A stretch of 64,000 nt of DNA. It comes from Poritiphilus flavus. GTDB taxonomy: Bacteria > Bacteroidota > Bacteroidia > Flavobacteriales > Flavobacteriaceae. The position numbers and the translations under genes were made by a program. The notes below the pieces were generated by a model that was given only the letters and a program-made list of their open reading frames with translations, was not told where the DNA came from and ran no database searches. Shown piece after piece: positions 43,955 to 53,343 of the stretch (positions within the stretch are counted from its first letter, which is position 1; the number at the start of each line of letters is the position of its first letter). The stretch is taken from positions 248,001-312,000 of the forward strand of contig NZ_WXYO01000008.1 in NCBI RefSeq assembly GCF_009901585.1, given 5' to 3'.

Positions 43955-44571
43955 ACCGGACTACCCGAATCGAAAAATTGCCGGTTTAGTTCTGAGATAT
44001 AGCTCAAAAGCTCATCCCTGCCTGTGCCTTTAGTGGAGGACGTAACAAAAGATGAGGGGACTTCCTCCCAAACATCCTGAAGCAATGCATTTTGGTATTG
44101 ATCCACTTTAGTGGCTACTACTGCCGGCTTAAGTTTATCTGCTTTGGTGAATACAATACAAAAGGGTATCATATTTTCTCCTAGCCATTGCATGAACTCC
44201 AGATCTATTTTTTGGGGTTCGTGCCGGATGTCAATCAGGACAAATGCGCATACCAACTGACGGCGTCTTCTAAAATAATCCGTGATATACTTCTGAAAGG
44301 TTTTTTTTGCTTTCTTGGAGACCCTGGCGTAACCATAACCCGGCAGATCTACCAGGAACCAATTGCCGTTTATTTTAAAATGATTGATCAGTTGTGTTTT
44401 TCCAGGCCTTCCGGAGGTTTTGGCCAGGTTCTTTCTTTGGGTCAACATATTGATCAAGGAAGACTTTCCCACGTTAGACCTTCCTATGAATGCATATTCC
44501 GGTAAGGGTTCTTTAGGGCAGCTCTCCACTTTGGAGTTGCTCATAACAAAGTCTGCCGACTTTATCTTCAT
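43951..44571 (-). CDS. engB: Ribosome biogenesis GTPase YsxC/EngB
   Basis: 206 residues. G1 GRSNVGKSSLIN at about 31-42, G3 DLPGYGYARVS near 76, G4 FTKADKL near 140. N-terminal EYAFIGRSNVGK and length are typical. Assists assembly of the 50S subunit and is usually essential. It is followed upstream on the same strand by an alpha/beta hydrolase gene 13 bases away, so the two are probably one transcript. Confidence 0.93.
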   Translation of the reverse strand: MKIKSADFVMSNSKVESCPKEPLPEYAFIGRSNVGKSSLINMLTQRKNLAKTSGRPGKTQLINHFKINGNWFLVDLPGYGYARVSKKAKKTFQKYITDYFRRRRQLVCAFVLIDIRHEPQKIDLEFMQWLGENMIPFCIVFTKADKLKPAVVATKVDQYQNALLQDVWEEVPSSFVTSSTKGTGRDELLSYISELNRQFFDSGSPV

Positions 44572-44584
44572 GTCCCGAGTGAGA

Positions 44585-45349
44585 TTAGAAATTTCGCTTC
44601 TTAAGCCAGGCCTCCAGAATGGTATTGAAATCGTCCGGATGTTCCATCATTGGGGCGTGGCCACATTTTGGTATCCAAAAGAGTTCTGAATCCGGTAGTA
44701 GTTCGTGGAATTCTTCCGCTACATTAGGAGGAGTAACATTATCGTTTTCGCCCCAAATGATGCAGGTAGGAGTTTGCATATGAGGCAGGTCTTTTGACAT
44801 ATTATGGCGGATGGCACTTTTAGCTATGGACAGGGTTTTTACCAGTTTCATACGGTCATTTACCGTCGCAAAAACCTCATCGACGATCTCCTTGGTAGCC
44901 ACGGCAGGATCGTAAAAAACGTCCTGTGCTTTTTTCTTTATGAATTCGTAGTCTCCGCGCTTCGGGTACCCATCGCCCATGGCACTTTCGTACAGACCTG
45001 AACTTCCGGTGATGACCAGGGCTTTTACCATTTCCGGATAAAGTTTGGTATGTAGGAGACCTATATGTCCTCCCAAAGAATTTCCGAGTAGTATAACATC
45101 CTTAAGACCTTTGTATTCGATGAATTTTTCAAGAAATTTTGCAAAATTCTTGACGTTGGTCTTTAACATGGGCATATCGTAGATCGGTAGCTCGGGCACA
45201 AGCACCTTATATCCCCTTTCTGGAAAATAGTCCGTTACCCCGTGAAAATTACTCAGGCCGCCCATGAGTCCATGCAGTATAATCATCGGAGTACCCTCTC
45301 CTACCTCAATATACCTGTATTTTCCGTCGGCAATTAATTTTTCTTCCAT
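44585..45349 (-). CDS. Alpha/beta hydrolase
   Basis: 254 residues. The oxyanion region HGLMGGLSNFHG is at about 25, the nucleophile elbow GNSLGGHIG near 88 (Ser90), and the catalytic His in KCGHAPMMEHP near 233; the acid is probably Asp in WGENDNVTP near 206. A cytosolic esterase or C-C bond hydrolase is likely; substrate unknown. It precedes engB in the same direction. A minus-strand TATATTTG at 45378-45385 is a suitable -7 element. Confidence 0.87.
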   Translation of the reverse strand: MEEKLIADGKYRYIEVGEGTPMIILHGLMGGLSNFHGVTDYFPERGYKVLVPELPIYDMPMLKTNVKNFAKFLEKFIEYKGLKDVILLGNSLGGHIGLLHTKLYPEMVKALVITGSSGLYESAMGDGYPKRGDYEFIKKKAQDVFYDPAVATKEIVDEVFATVNDRMKLVKTLSIAKSAIRHNMSKDLPHMQTPTCIIWGENDNVTPPNVAEEFHELLPDSELFWIPKCGHAPMMEHPDDFNTILEAWLKKRNF

Positions 45350-45377
45350 TTAAGGTTAGCTTGTGGCTATCAGTTGG

Positions 45378-45385
45378 CAAATATA
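45378..45385 (-). promoter_or_regulatory. -7 element TATATTTG for the hydrolase-engB pair
   Basis: Perfect TAnnTTTG on the minus strand 29 bases before the start codon at 45349. Confidence 0.45.
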
Positions 45386-45547
45386 GGCATTTCCGAATAA
45401 TACTAATACCTTTGTGAGTATCAAGGTTTCCTTTAATAAAAGGGATTTCCAAAGCTGTCATGGCTTCTTTTACCACTAACATCCGAGGCTATTTTAAAGG
45501 CATTTCTTCAGGCTGAAGCCTCTAAATCCGCTAAAATTATCAACAAA

Positions 45548-45574
45548 GTGGTAATTTGTGGTAAATAGTGGTAA
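45548..45574 (+). promoter_or_regulatory. Probable MraZ box: three GTGGTAA repeats with 10-bp spacing
   Basis: GTGGTAA occurs at 45548, 45558 and 45568, exactly one helical turn apart. Family knowledge: MraZ binds direct repeats containing GTGG with 10-base period before its own operon. The box lies just upstream of the -7 element TATATTTG at 45584-45591, as an autoregulatory site would. Confidence 0.8.
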
Positions 45575-45583
45575 TAAATTCTC

Positions 45584-45591
45584 TATATTTG
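45584..45591 (+). promoter_or_regulatory. -7 element of the dcw cluster promoter
   Basis: TATATTTG, expected start near 45598, 24 bases before the preferred mraZ GTG. A good -33 is missing, in keeping with regulation by the adjacent GTGGTAA boxes. Confidence 0.55.
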
Positions 45592-45621
45592 AGTTTATAA
45601 TTGAGAACCAGCCAATTTCAG

Positions 45622-46086
45622 GTGACAAATTTTATAGGGACATACGATTGCAAAGCCGATGTCAAGGGACGGGTTATGATACCTGTTACCTTGAAAAATC
45701 AAATGGCCCCTGTTCTCAACAAGGGCTTTGTTATTAAACGGTCGGTTTTCCAACCCTGCCTGGAGTTATACCCCATGGATGAATGGAATCTGCTCATGCA
45801 GAAAATGAATAAGAAAAACAGGTTCAAGAAAAAGAACAATGATTTCATTCGAAGGTTTTCTGCCGGAGTAAAGCCTATCGAGATCGATGGTACAGGTCGT
45901 CTTTTGATCCCCAAAAACCTGATGTCTGTTGCCGGAATAACCAAGGAAGTCGTCCTCAGTTCAGCGATTAACATCATTGAGATTTGGGACAAGGATAGTT
46001 ATGAAAAGGTCCTGGAAGAAACCGCCGAGAATTTTGCGGAGTTAGCAGAAGAGGTAATGGGCGACGATGGAGACGAACTATCATAA
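45622..46086 (+). CDS. mraZ: Transcriptional regulator MraZ
   Basis: 154 residues from the GTG at 45622, which gives the family N-terminus TNFIGTYDCKADVKGRVMIP. A TTG at 45601 would start almost at the predicted transcription start and is less likely. Two AbrB-like half domains are seen, the second around GTGRLLIPKNL near 92. It represses the dcw cluster by binding direct repeats upstream; such repeats are present. A 20-base overlap with rsmH follows. Confidence 0.9.
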   Translation: MTNFIGTYDCKADVKGRVMIPVTLKNQMAPVLNKGFVIKRSVFQPCLELYPMDEWNLLMQKMNKKNRFKKKNNDFIRRFSAGVKPIEIDGTGRLLIPKNLMSVAGITKEVVLSSAINIIEIWDKDSYEKVLEETAENFAELAEEVMGDDGDELS

Positions 46087-46969
46087 TCCGGTGCTTTTGA
46101 AGGAGTCTGTAGATGGACTCGATATCAAAAAAGATGGAATATATGTGGATGTCACTTTCGGAGGTGGTGGACATTCCAAAGAAATACTAAGCAGATTGGG
46201 CCCGGAAGGTCGCCTTATCGCTTTTGATCAGGATGAGGAGGCGTTGGAAAACAAGCTGGAGGACGACAGGTTTACGCTGATCAATGAAAACTTCCGGTAC
46301 ATCAAAAGGTTTTTAAAGTTCTATGGCATTTTGAAGGTTGATGGCATCCTGGCAGATTTCGGTGTATCCTCCCACCAGTTTGATATTGCTGAAAGAGGGT
46401 TTTCAACTCGTTTCGACGCTGAGCTGGATATGCGGATGAGCAAGCGAACTGAGCTTACCGCATATGAGGTGGTAAATACCTACTCTCACGAAGCGCTGCG
46501 GAAACTACTCTTCAGATATGGAGAGTTGAGGAATGCCGGTAGTATAGCTCAAAGGATAGTACAAGAAAGAGGCAAATCTCCTATATCCACCACGGCAAGG
46601 CTCAAAGAAGTACTGGATCCTTTACTTCCAAAGGCCAGGTCCCATAAGATCCTGGCGCAGATCTATCAGGCCATCCGGATCGAGGTAAATCAGGAGCTGG
46701 TCGTTATCGAGGAATTTCTGCTTCAAACCCCGGAGCTGGTAAAACAAGGTGGCAGGTTAAGCATCATCAGTTACCATTCCCTGGAAGACCGACTGGTAAA
46801 ACGCTTTATACGCGCGGGTCAATTCGAAGGGGAACCGGAAAAGGATTTTTACGGAAATGTGGAGGTTCCTTTCAAAAAAATAGGGGGATTGATCACACCA
46901 TCAGCCGAAGAGATTGCAAAAAATAATCGTGCTCGCAGTGCAAGATTGCGAATAGCTATCAGGATATAA
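46067..46969 (+). CDS. rsmH: 16S rRNA (cytosine(1402)-N(4))-methyltransferase
   Basis: 300 residues. The SAM-binding site is VDVTFGGGGHSKEIL at about 28-42. DGILADFGVSSHQFD near 95, RGFSTRFDAELDMRM, and SYHSLEDRLVKRFIR near 235 are standard RsmH motifs. Methylates C1402 in the decoding centre. It is second in the dcw cluster and overlaps mraZ by 20 bases, implying coupled translation. Confidence 0.94.
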   Translation: METNYHNPVLLKESVDGLDIKKDGIYVDVTFGGGGHSKEILSRLGPEGRLIAFDQDEEALENKLEDDRFTLINENFRYIKRFLKFYGILKVDGILADFGVSSHQFDIAERGFSTRFDAELDMRMSKRTELTAYEVVNTYSHEALRKLLFRYGELRNAGSIAQRIVQERGKSPISTTARLKEVLDPLLPKARSHKILAQIYQAIRIEVNQELVVIEEFLLQTPELVKQGGRLSIISYHSLEDRLVKRFIRAGQFEGEPEKDFYGNVEVPFKKIGGLITPSAEEIAKNNRARSARLRIAIRI

Positions 46970-46984
46970 AGAATTACGAACAGA

Positions 46985-47305
46985 ATGAAAAAAGGTTTTT
47001 TAGACATTTTAAAAGGGAAGTTCCTTGTAAGTGGAGACGCGCCTAAGAACTGGCTGTTCATCATTTTCGCTTCAGGCCTCGCCACTGTTATGATTGCAAG
47101 TTCGCACAGTGCCGATAAGAAAGTGCACCAGGTAGCGGCCCTGAGTGAGGAAGTCAAGGAATTGAAAAACGAATTTGTGGATGTACGCTCAGATCTTCAA
47201 AGATTGAAACTGGAATCCAAGATCACGGAAATACTCAAGGAAGACGAGTTGTATCCCTCGGAAACACCACCAAAAAAAATTAAAGTAAAATCCAATAAGG
47301 AATAA
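46985..47305 (+). CDS. ftsL: FtsL-like division protein
   Basis: 106 residues. Short cytoplasmic start, one transmembrane segment at about 22-40 (NWLFIIFASGLATVMIAS), then a coiled coil (VAALSEEVKELKNEFVDV). Sequence similarity of FtsL is low, so the name rests on topology and position between rsmH and the penicillin-binding protein. Expected to form a complex with FtsQ and a DivIC-like partner at the septum. The stop directly abuts the next gene's GTG. Confidence 0.85.
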   Translation: MKKGFLDILKGKFLVSGDAPKNWLFIIFASGLATVMIASSHSADKKVHQVAALSEEVKELKNEFVDVRSDLQRLKLESKITEILKEDELYPSETPPKKIKVKSNKE

Positions 47306-49312
47306 GTGGCTATCACTGAAAAGAACATATTGACCCGTTTGTACGTCGTAGCCGCTTGCCTCTTCCTTTTTGCAATAGCCGTCGGGATAAAGCTGGTAAC
47401 TATTCAGTTGGTTCATGGAGATAAATACAAGGAAATCGCCATGCAACGAACCGAAAAGATGTTTACCATCCAACCCAACCGCGGAAATCTATACTCAGAC
47501 GACGGCAGCTTGCTGGCTACTTCAGTATCCAGGTATACCATACGTTTTGACGCGGTCACTGTTAATGGCGAAGCCTTTGAATCCCATGTTGGGCCACTTT
47601 CCAGGGCTCTGGGGGATCTTTTAGGGAAATCTTCGGAACATTATGAAAATGTCTTGCGCAAAGCCAGGGCCAACCAGAACCGCTACGCCCTTATAGCAAG
47701 AAACCTGGATTACTCAGAATACATGCAGGTTAAGGACTTCCCGCTTTTCAGAGAAGGACCGTATAAAGGCGGACTCATAGTAGAGCAAAAAACCGTAAGG
47801 GAACATCCTCTGGGAAAGATCGCTGAACGCAGTGTGGGCTATGAGCGATTTGATGAGAACGGCTATGCCACCCGTGTAGGGCTGGAAGGCGCCTTTGGTG
47901 ATTATTTAAGGGGAATTGAAGGTAAACGGCTCAAGCAGAGGATTGCCAAGGGGCAATGGAAACCTATAGGCTTAAACAATATTGTTGAACCCAAGGATGG
48001 CTATGATGTGGTTTCGACCATTGATATCAATATTCAGGATATCGCCCATCACGCCTTGTTGGGTCAGTTGGAGAAATACAAGGCAGACCATGGCTGTGTT
48101 ATTGTCATGGAAACCGCTACCGGTGAAATAAAGGCGATATCCAACCTGGGAAGAACGTCGGAAGGCAAATACTATGAGCGCCTTAACTACGCTATTGGAG
48201 AATCTCACGAACCTGGCTCAACCTTCAAGCTGATGTCTTTGGTTGCCGCCCTGGAAGACGAGGTAATTGATACCAGTGCTGTTATAGATACCGAAAAGGG
48301 CCGGTGGCGAATTTACGATCGAATAGTGAGGGATTCCAAACACGGAGGATATGGCAAAATCTCAGTCTCTGAGGCATTTGAGGTTTCATCCAACACCGCT
48401 TTCGCGAAAATCATCCACAATAGTTATAAGGAGAATCCCGAGGCCTTTGTAGACCGTCTTATGAAAATGGGCTTGCATCAGGAACTTGGCATGCCTATTA
48501 AGGGTGAAGGCAAGCCGGTAATACGATATCCGGGAGATAAAGGCTGGTCCGGAATATCCCTGGCCTGGATGTCCCATGGCTACGAAGTTTCATTAACGCC
48601 ATTGCAAACCCTGGCCTTTTACAATGCCATTGCCAATAACGGCGAATTGCTGAGGCCCAGGCTGATAAAAGAGGTTAAGGAAGGCTACAAGACTATTCAC
48701 AAGTTCGACAAGGAAGTACTGGATCCTGCCATTTGTTCCCAAAAAACCGTTGACCAGGTAAAGCAGCTACTCAAAAACGTAGTGGAAAGCGAAAGAGGTA
48801 CGGGGCACAAGCTCTATTCCCCTAATTTTTCAATGGCTGGCAAAACTGGTACAGCTCAAAAGAACTATGTCACCAAGGATCCGGATAAGCTCAGGTATAT
48901 CTCCACTTTCGCGGGTTACTTCCCCGCCGAGAATCCTAAATATTCCTGTATTGTGGTAATCCATGAGCCCGATAAAAGCGTGGGCTACTACGGTGCTGAT
49001 GTTTCCGGACCGGTCTTTAAATCGGTGGCACAAAAAATATATGCTAATAACCCCCTTATAGACGAGGTGGAATCACTGCAACCCGCTACAGGAGATTTGG
49101 AAACGGAGTACGAGCGCTACTATGCGGAAGCGCGGAAGGAACATAACGAGATCCCCAATGTAAAAGGTATGAGCGGTATGGATGCGGTGTCCATCCTGGA
49201 GAATCTGGGACTGGAAGTTGAGGTGAGAGGAAATGGTAAAGTTAAAAAGCAGTCTGTTCCGAGAGGCACAGATCTGAAACGAGTTAAAAAAATTGTTTTG
49301 CATTTATCTTGA
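47306..49312 (+). CDS. ftsI: Division-specific class B penicillin-binding protein with PASTA domain
   Basis: 668 residues from a GTG. A transmembrane anchor at about 12-32, a dimerisation domain, then the transpeptidase: Ser305-T-F-Lys308, Ser362-Asn363 in EVSSNTAF, and Lys513-Thr-Gly-Thr. A C-terminal PASTA domain (about 615-668, IPNVKGMSGMDAVSILENLG) is present, as in PBP2X/SpoVD-type enzymes. It cross-links septal peptidoglycan together with FtsW. The stop codon overlaps the murE TTG. Confidence 0.92.
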   Translation: MAITEKNILTRLYVVAACLFLFAIAVGIKLVTIQLVHGDKYKEIAMQRTEKMFTIQPNRGNLYSDDGSLLATSVSRYTIRFDAVTVNGEAFESHVGPLSRALGDLLGKSSEHYENVLRKARANQNRYALIARNLDYSEYMQVKDFPLFREGPYKGGLIVEQKTVREHPLGKIAERSVGYERFDENGYATRVGLEGAFGDYLRGIEGKRLKQRIAKGQWKPIGLNNIVEPKDGYDVVSTIDINIQDIAHHALLGQLEKYKADHGCVIVMETATGEIKAISNLGRTSEGKYYERLNYAIGESHEPGSTFKLMSLVAALEDEVIDTSAVIDTEKGRWRIYDRIVRDSKHGGYGKISVSEAFEVSSNTAFAKIIHNSYKENPEAFVDRLMKMGLHQELGMPIKGEGKPVIRYPGDKGWSGISLAWMSHGYEVSLTPLQTLAFYNAIANNGELLRPRLIKEVKEGYKTIHKFDKEVLDPAICSQKTVDQVKQLLKNVVESERGTGHKLYSPNFSMAGKTGTAQKNYVTKDPDKLRYISTFAGYFPAENPKYSCIVVIHEPDKSVGYYGADVSGPVFKSVAQKIYANNPLIDEVESLQPATGDLETEYERYYAEARKEHNEIPNVKGMSGMDAVSILENLGLEVEVRGNGKVKKQSVPRGTDLKRVKKIVLHLS

Positions 49313-50772
49313 AAGTCCTTAAAGACATATTATTCGGTGTGGGTTTGAGCGCGGTAAGCGGGCCAACCGGTATTGAGATCAAATCCATTTGTTTTGATTC
49401 CCGGGAGGTAGGTAAGGGTGATGTATTTGTTGCCGTGAGGGGTGTTGTAACGGACGGGCACAAGTTCATAGCCAATGCGATAAGTTCCGGTGCGATCGCT
49501 ATCGTGTGCGAAGAGCTTCCGGAGCAGATCGAGGACGGGGTCACCTATATTGAGGTACGGGACGCTCAGAGCGCCCTGGCCATCATGGCTTCCAATTACT
49601 TTGATAATCCTTCTAAAAACCTCAAGCTGGTCGGGGTTACCGGAACGAACGGGAAGACAACAGTGAGCAGCCTGCTTTACCAGCTTTTCAAGAAGGCCGG
49701 TTATAAAGTAGGCCTTATTTCTACTATTAAGGTCATGGTGGACGATGAGGAGCATCAAACCAGCCATACTACTCCCGACGCCATCACCATAAACAAACAC
49801 CTGTACACTATGAACGAAGCAGGGGTTGAATTCTGCTTCATGGAAGTGAGTTCCCATGGGATCCATCAAAAAAGGACCCAGGGTCTTTATTTTGAAGGGG
49901 CCATTTTTACCAATATCTCCCATGACCACCTGGACTATCACAAGACCTTCAAGGAGTACAGGGATACCAAGAAGAAATTGTTTGACGAGCTTTCTAAAAA
50001 GGCCTTTGCCCTAAGTAATATAGACGACAAGAATGGCCTGGTGATGTTGCAGAATACCAAGGCCAAAAAATACACCTTCGGACTTCGGACCTATGCCGAT
50101 TATCGTGCACAGGTCCTTGAAAACCAATTTAACGGCCAACTTCTCAAGATTGAAGAAAACGAACTTTGGACCAAACTGATAGGAAGATTTAACGCGTATA
50201 ACATCCTTGCCATTTATGCTACCGCAGACCTTTTGGGGCTGGAAAAGCTGGAAATTCTCCGTTTGCTGAGCGAACTGGAGAATGTAGATGGCAGGTTCCA
50301 ATATTATATCTCCAAGGAGAGAATAACGGCTATTGTTGATTATGCCCATACGCCGGACGCCTTAAAAAATGTACTTGATACAATCAATGCATTGAGGACT
50401 GGAAATGAAAACGTCATCACCGTAGTGGGGTGTGGTGGTGATCGTGACAAGTCTAAGCGTCCGGTAATGGGTCATATCGCATCGGAGATGAGCAACAAGG
50501 CCATTTTTACCTCGGATAACCCAAGAACTGAGCCCCCGAACGCCATCATAGAAGAGATGGAAGCTGGTGTGGAGCCTCAAAATTCCAACAAGGTACTGGC
50601 AATTGAGAACCGCAAACAGGCCATAAAAACAGCCTGCCAACTTGCAGCTGCCAACGATATCATCCTGGTAGCCGGGAAGGGACATGAGACCTACCAGGAA
50701 ACCAATGGTAAACGAGTAGACTTTGACGATTTTAAAATTGTTAAGGAAGTACTGACAAGCTTAAACAAATAA
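49309..50772 (+). CDS. murE: UDP-MurNAc-tripeptide ligase (meso-diaminopimelate adding)
   Basis: 487 residues from a TTG overlapping the previous stop. Adds meso-diaminopimelate to UDP-MurNAc-L-Ala-D-Glu. The ATP loop is GVTGTNGKTTVSSL at about 107-120. The diamino-acid selectivity motif DNPR (TSDNPRTEPP, about residue 404) indicates meso-diaminopimelate rather than lysine. ISHDHLDYH near 205 and DYAHTPDAL near 345 are as expected. Fifth gene of the dcw cluster. Confidence 0.94.
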   Translation: MKVLKDILFGVGLSAVSGPTGIEIKSICFDSREVGKGDVFVAVRGVVTDGHKFIANAISSGAIAIVCEELPEQIEDGVTYIEVRDAQSALAIMASNYFDNPSKNLKLVGVTGTNGKTTVSSLLYQLFKKAGYKVGLISTIKVMVDDEEHQTSHTTPDAITINKHLYTMNEAGVEFCFMEVSSHGIHQKRTQGLYFEGAIFTNISHDHLDYHKTFKEYRDTKKKLFDELSKKAFALSNIDDKNGLVMLQNTKAKKYTFGLRTYADYRAQVLENQFNGQLLKIEENELWTKLIGRFNAYNILAIYATADLLGLEKLEILRLLSELENVDGRFQYYISKERITAIVDYAHTPDALKNVLDTINALRTGNENVITVVGCGGDRDKSKRPVMGHIASEMSNKAIFTSDNPRTEPPNAIIEEMEAGVEPQNSNKVLAIENRKQAIKTACQLAAANDIILVAGKGHETYQETNGKRVDFDDFKIVKEVLTSLNK

Positions 50773-50787
50773 CTGGTAGAATAAAAT

Positions 50788-52008
50788 ATGCTGACCTATC
50801 TCTTTGAATATTTGGAAAAACAATACCAGTTTCCCGGAGCTACCCTGTTCCAGTTCCTCACTTTCCGGGCGGCCATGGCGGTTCTGCTATCCCTCATTTT
50901 GGCTACGGTATACGGAAAACGGGTAATTCTTTTTCTCAGGAGCAGGCAAATTGGGGAAACGGTCCGTGACCTGGGCCTGGAAGGGCAGCAACAAAAATCA
51001 GGAACACCAACTATGGGAGGGATCATTATCATCCTCTCTACGCTGATACCGGTATTGCTCTTTGCCCGACTGGACAATATATATGTGCTCCTACTGATCG
51101 TCACTACCATTTGGATGGGGATCATCGGTTTTATTGACGATTACATTAAGATTTTCAGGAAGAACAAAAAAGGACTTAAGGGCAGATTCAAAGTTTTGGG
51201 GCAGGTTGTGCTTGGCCTCATGGTGGGTGCTACGCTGTACTTTCATCCGGAGGTCACCATGAAGGAGAAGAACAAAACCATTATAACTGAACAGTACACG
51301 GTAGAAGAGGTTGAGGGACTGGAGATCAAATCCACCAAAACCAATGTGCCCTTCTTTAAAAACAATGAACTGGATTATTCTTCGCTGATCTCCTGGATGG
51401 GAGAAGGAGCGGAAAAGTATGCCTGGTTGTTATTTATTCCTATTGTGATCTTCATTGTTACGGCCGTGTCCAACGGCGCTAATCTCACGGATGGGATAGA
51501 CGGCCTGGCTGCGGGCACTTCAGCTATAATCGTACTCACCCTGGGGATCTTCGCCTGGGTTTCGGGTAACATCATTTTCTCCGACTATCTGGACATTTTC
51601 TTTATCCCAAGGGCAGGTGAACTCGTGGTTTTTATCGCTGCTTTTGTGGGGTCTCTGGTTGGTTTTTTGTGGTATAACGCTTTTCCCGCCCAGGTTTTTA
51701 TGGGAGATACCGGTAGTCTGACGATAGGAGGTGTAATTGCGGTTATCGCGCTGATCGTACGAAAGGAATTATTAATACCGCTTTTGTGCGGGATATTTTT
51801 TGCGGAATCGCTTTCCGTGATGATTCAGGTAAGCTACTTCCGGTTTACCCGGAAAAAATACGGCGAAGGCAGAAGGGTTTTCCTCATGTCTCCCCTGCAT
51901 CATCATTACCAGAAAAAAGGATATCACGAGAGTAAAATAGTCACAAGGTTCTGGATCATAGGCATTTTACTGGCTATAGTTACCATAGTGACCCTGAAGG
52001 TAAGGTAG
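50788..52008 (+). CDS. mraY: Phospho-MurNAc-pentapeptide transferase
   Basis: 406 residues, polytopic inner-membrane enzyme. Links phospho-MurNAc-pentapeptide to undecaprenyl phosphate, giving lipid I. The catalytic aspartates are in [13 protein letters not shown] near 115 and [12 protein letters not shown] near 235; [10 protein letters not shown] lies near the C-terminus. An insertion of about 60 residues between the early helices (around 150-215) is typical of Bacteroidota MraY. The stop directly abuts the murD ATG. Confidence 0.94.
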   Translation: MLTYLFEYLEKQYQFPGATLFQFLTFRAAMAVLLSLILATVYGKRVILFLRSRQIGETVRDLGLEGQQQKSGTPTMGGIIIILSTLIPVLLFARLDNIYVLLLIVTTIWMGIIGFIDDYIKIFRKNKKGLKGRFKVLGQVVLGLMVGATLYFHPEVTMKEKNKTIITEQYTVEEVEGLEIKSTKTNVPFFKNNELDYSSLISWMGEGAEKYAWLLFIPIVIFIVTAVSNGANLTDGIDGLAAGTSAIIVLTLGIFAWVSGNIIFSDYLDIFFIPRAGELVVFIAAFVGSLVGFLWYNAFPAQVFMGDTGSLTIGGVIAVIALIVRKELLIPLLCGIFFAESLSVMIQVSYFRFTRKKYGEGRRVFLMSPLHHHYQKKGYHESKIVTRFWIIGILLAIVTIVTLKVR

Positions 52009-53343
52009 ATGGAAAGGTTGGTCATTCTGGGAGGGGGCGAAAGTGGAGTAGGGACGGCCATACTTGGAAAAAAAGAAGGCTTTGAGGTCTTTGTTTCCGA
52101 CAATGGCGAAATAAAAAAAAAGTATAAGGACGTTCTTGAACATTTTGAGATTGATTGGGAAGAACAAGGCCATAGCGAGGCTGAGATCCTCAATGCGGAC
52201 CTGGTCATGAAAAGTCCGGGCATACCGGATACCGTTCCCCTGGTGAAGCAGCTAAATGAGCTTGGAACACCGGTGATTTCCGAAATAGAGTTTGCTTCCA
52301 GGTATACGGATGCGACCATAGTTGGCATAACAGGCAGCAACGGCAAAACCACTACCACCATGCTAACCTATCACATCCTTAGCGAAGGAGGATTGCATGT
52401 GGGGATGGCCGGCAATATCGGGGACAGTTTTGCCAGGATGGTAGCCGAAAACTCCTATGATTTCTACGTTTTGGAGATCAGTAGTTTTCAGCTCGACGGT
52501 ATTGACGGTTTCAGGCCACACATTGCGATGATCACCAATATTACACCGGATCACCTGGACCGATACGCTTACGTCTTTGAGAATTACGTAGCCGCAAAAT
52601 TCCGCATCGCGGAAAATCAGACCTCAGAAGACTATCTGATTTACGACGCGGATGACCCGGTGATCACAGCATGGTTAAAGAAACACCCAGTCAATCCAGG
52701 ATTACTGCCCTTCTCACTTGAGAAAGAGATTGAAGAAGGAGCAGATGTTGAAAATGACGAGATCAGCATCAAAACAGCTAATAAGACAACGACGATGAAA
52801 ACGGAATCATTGGCCTTACAGGGCAAACACAATTTGAAGAACACCATGGCAGCGGCTACAGCAGCTACCTTACTGGGTATCCGAAAGGAAACCATCAGGG
52901 CCAGTGTTGCCAATTTTCAAGGGGCCCCACACAGGCTGGAAAAGGTTCTGAAAATTCATCACGTACAATACATCAATGATTCTAAGGCAACGAACGTCAA
53001 TGCTACCTATTATGCTCTTGACAGCATGAGCACACCTACCGTATGGATCGTGGGAGGCGTGGATAAGGGCAATGACTATAAAGAATTAATGCCCCTGGTA
53101 AGAGAAAAGGTCAAAGCCATAGTTTGCCTGGGTCTGGACAATAGCAAGATAAAAGAAGCCTTTGGCAATGTGGTAGAGCTTTTGGTGGAGACTTATGCCA
53201 TGAGTGAGGCAGTTAAGGTAGCCTACAAGATAGCTGAAAGAGGTGACACTGTTTTACTGTCCCCCGCATGTGCAAGCTTTGATCTGTTTAACAATTATGA
53301 GGATCGTGGGAACCAATTTAAGGAAGCAATAAAGAATCTATGA
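52009..53343 (+). CDS. murD: UDP-MurNAc-L-alanine:D-glutamate ligase
   Basis: 444 residues. The N-terminal UDP-binding loop is LGGGESGVG at residues 5-13. The ATP loop GITGSNGKTTTTML is at about 105-118, ITPDHLDRY near 178 and LSPACASFDLFNNYEDRG near 418. Adds D-Glu to UDP-MurNAc-L-Ala in the cytosol. It starts directly after mraY and overlaps ftsW by four bases. Confidence 0.94.
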   Translation: MERLVILGGGESGVGTAILGKKEGFEVFVSDNGEIKKKYKDVLEHFEIDWEEQGHSEAEILNADLVMKSPGIPDTVPLVKQLNELGTPVISEIEFASRYTDATIVGITGSNGKTTTTMLTYHILSEGGLHVGMAGNIGDSFARMVAENSYDFYVLEISSFQLDGIDGFRPHIAMITNITPDHLDRYAYVFENYVAAKFRIAENQTSEDYLIYDADDPVITAWLKKHPVNPGLLPFSLEKEIEEGADVENDEISIKTANKTTTMKTESLALQGKHNLKNTMAAATAATLLGIRKETIRASVANFQGAPHRLEKVLKIHHVQYINDSKATNVNATYYALDSMSTPTVWIVGGVDKGNDYKELMPLVREKVKAIVCLGLDNSKIKEAFGNVVELLVETYAMSEAVKVAYKIAERGDTVLLSPACASFDLFNNYEDRGNQFKEAIKNL

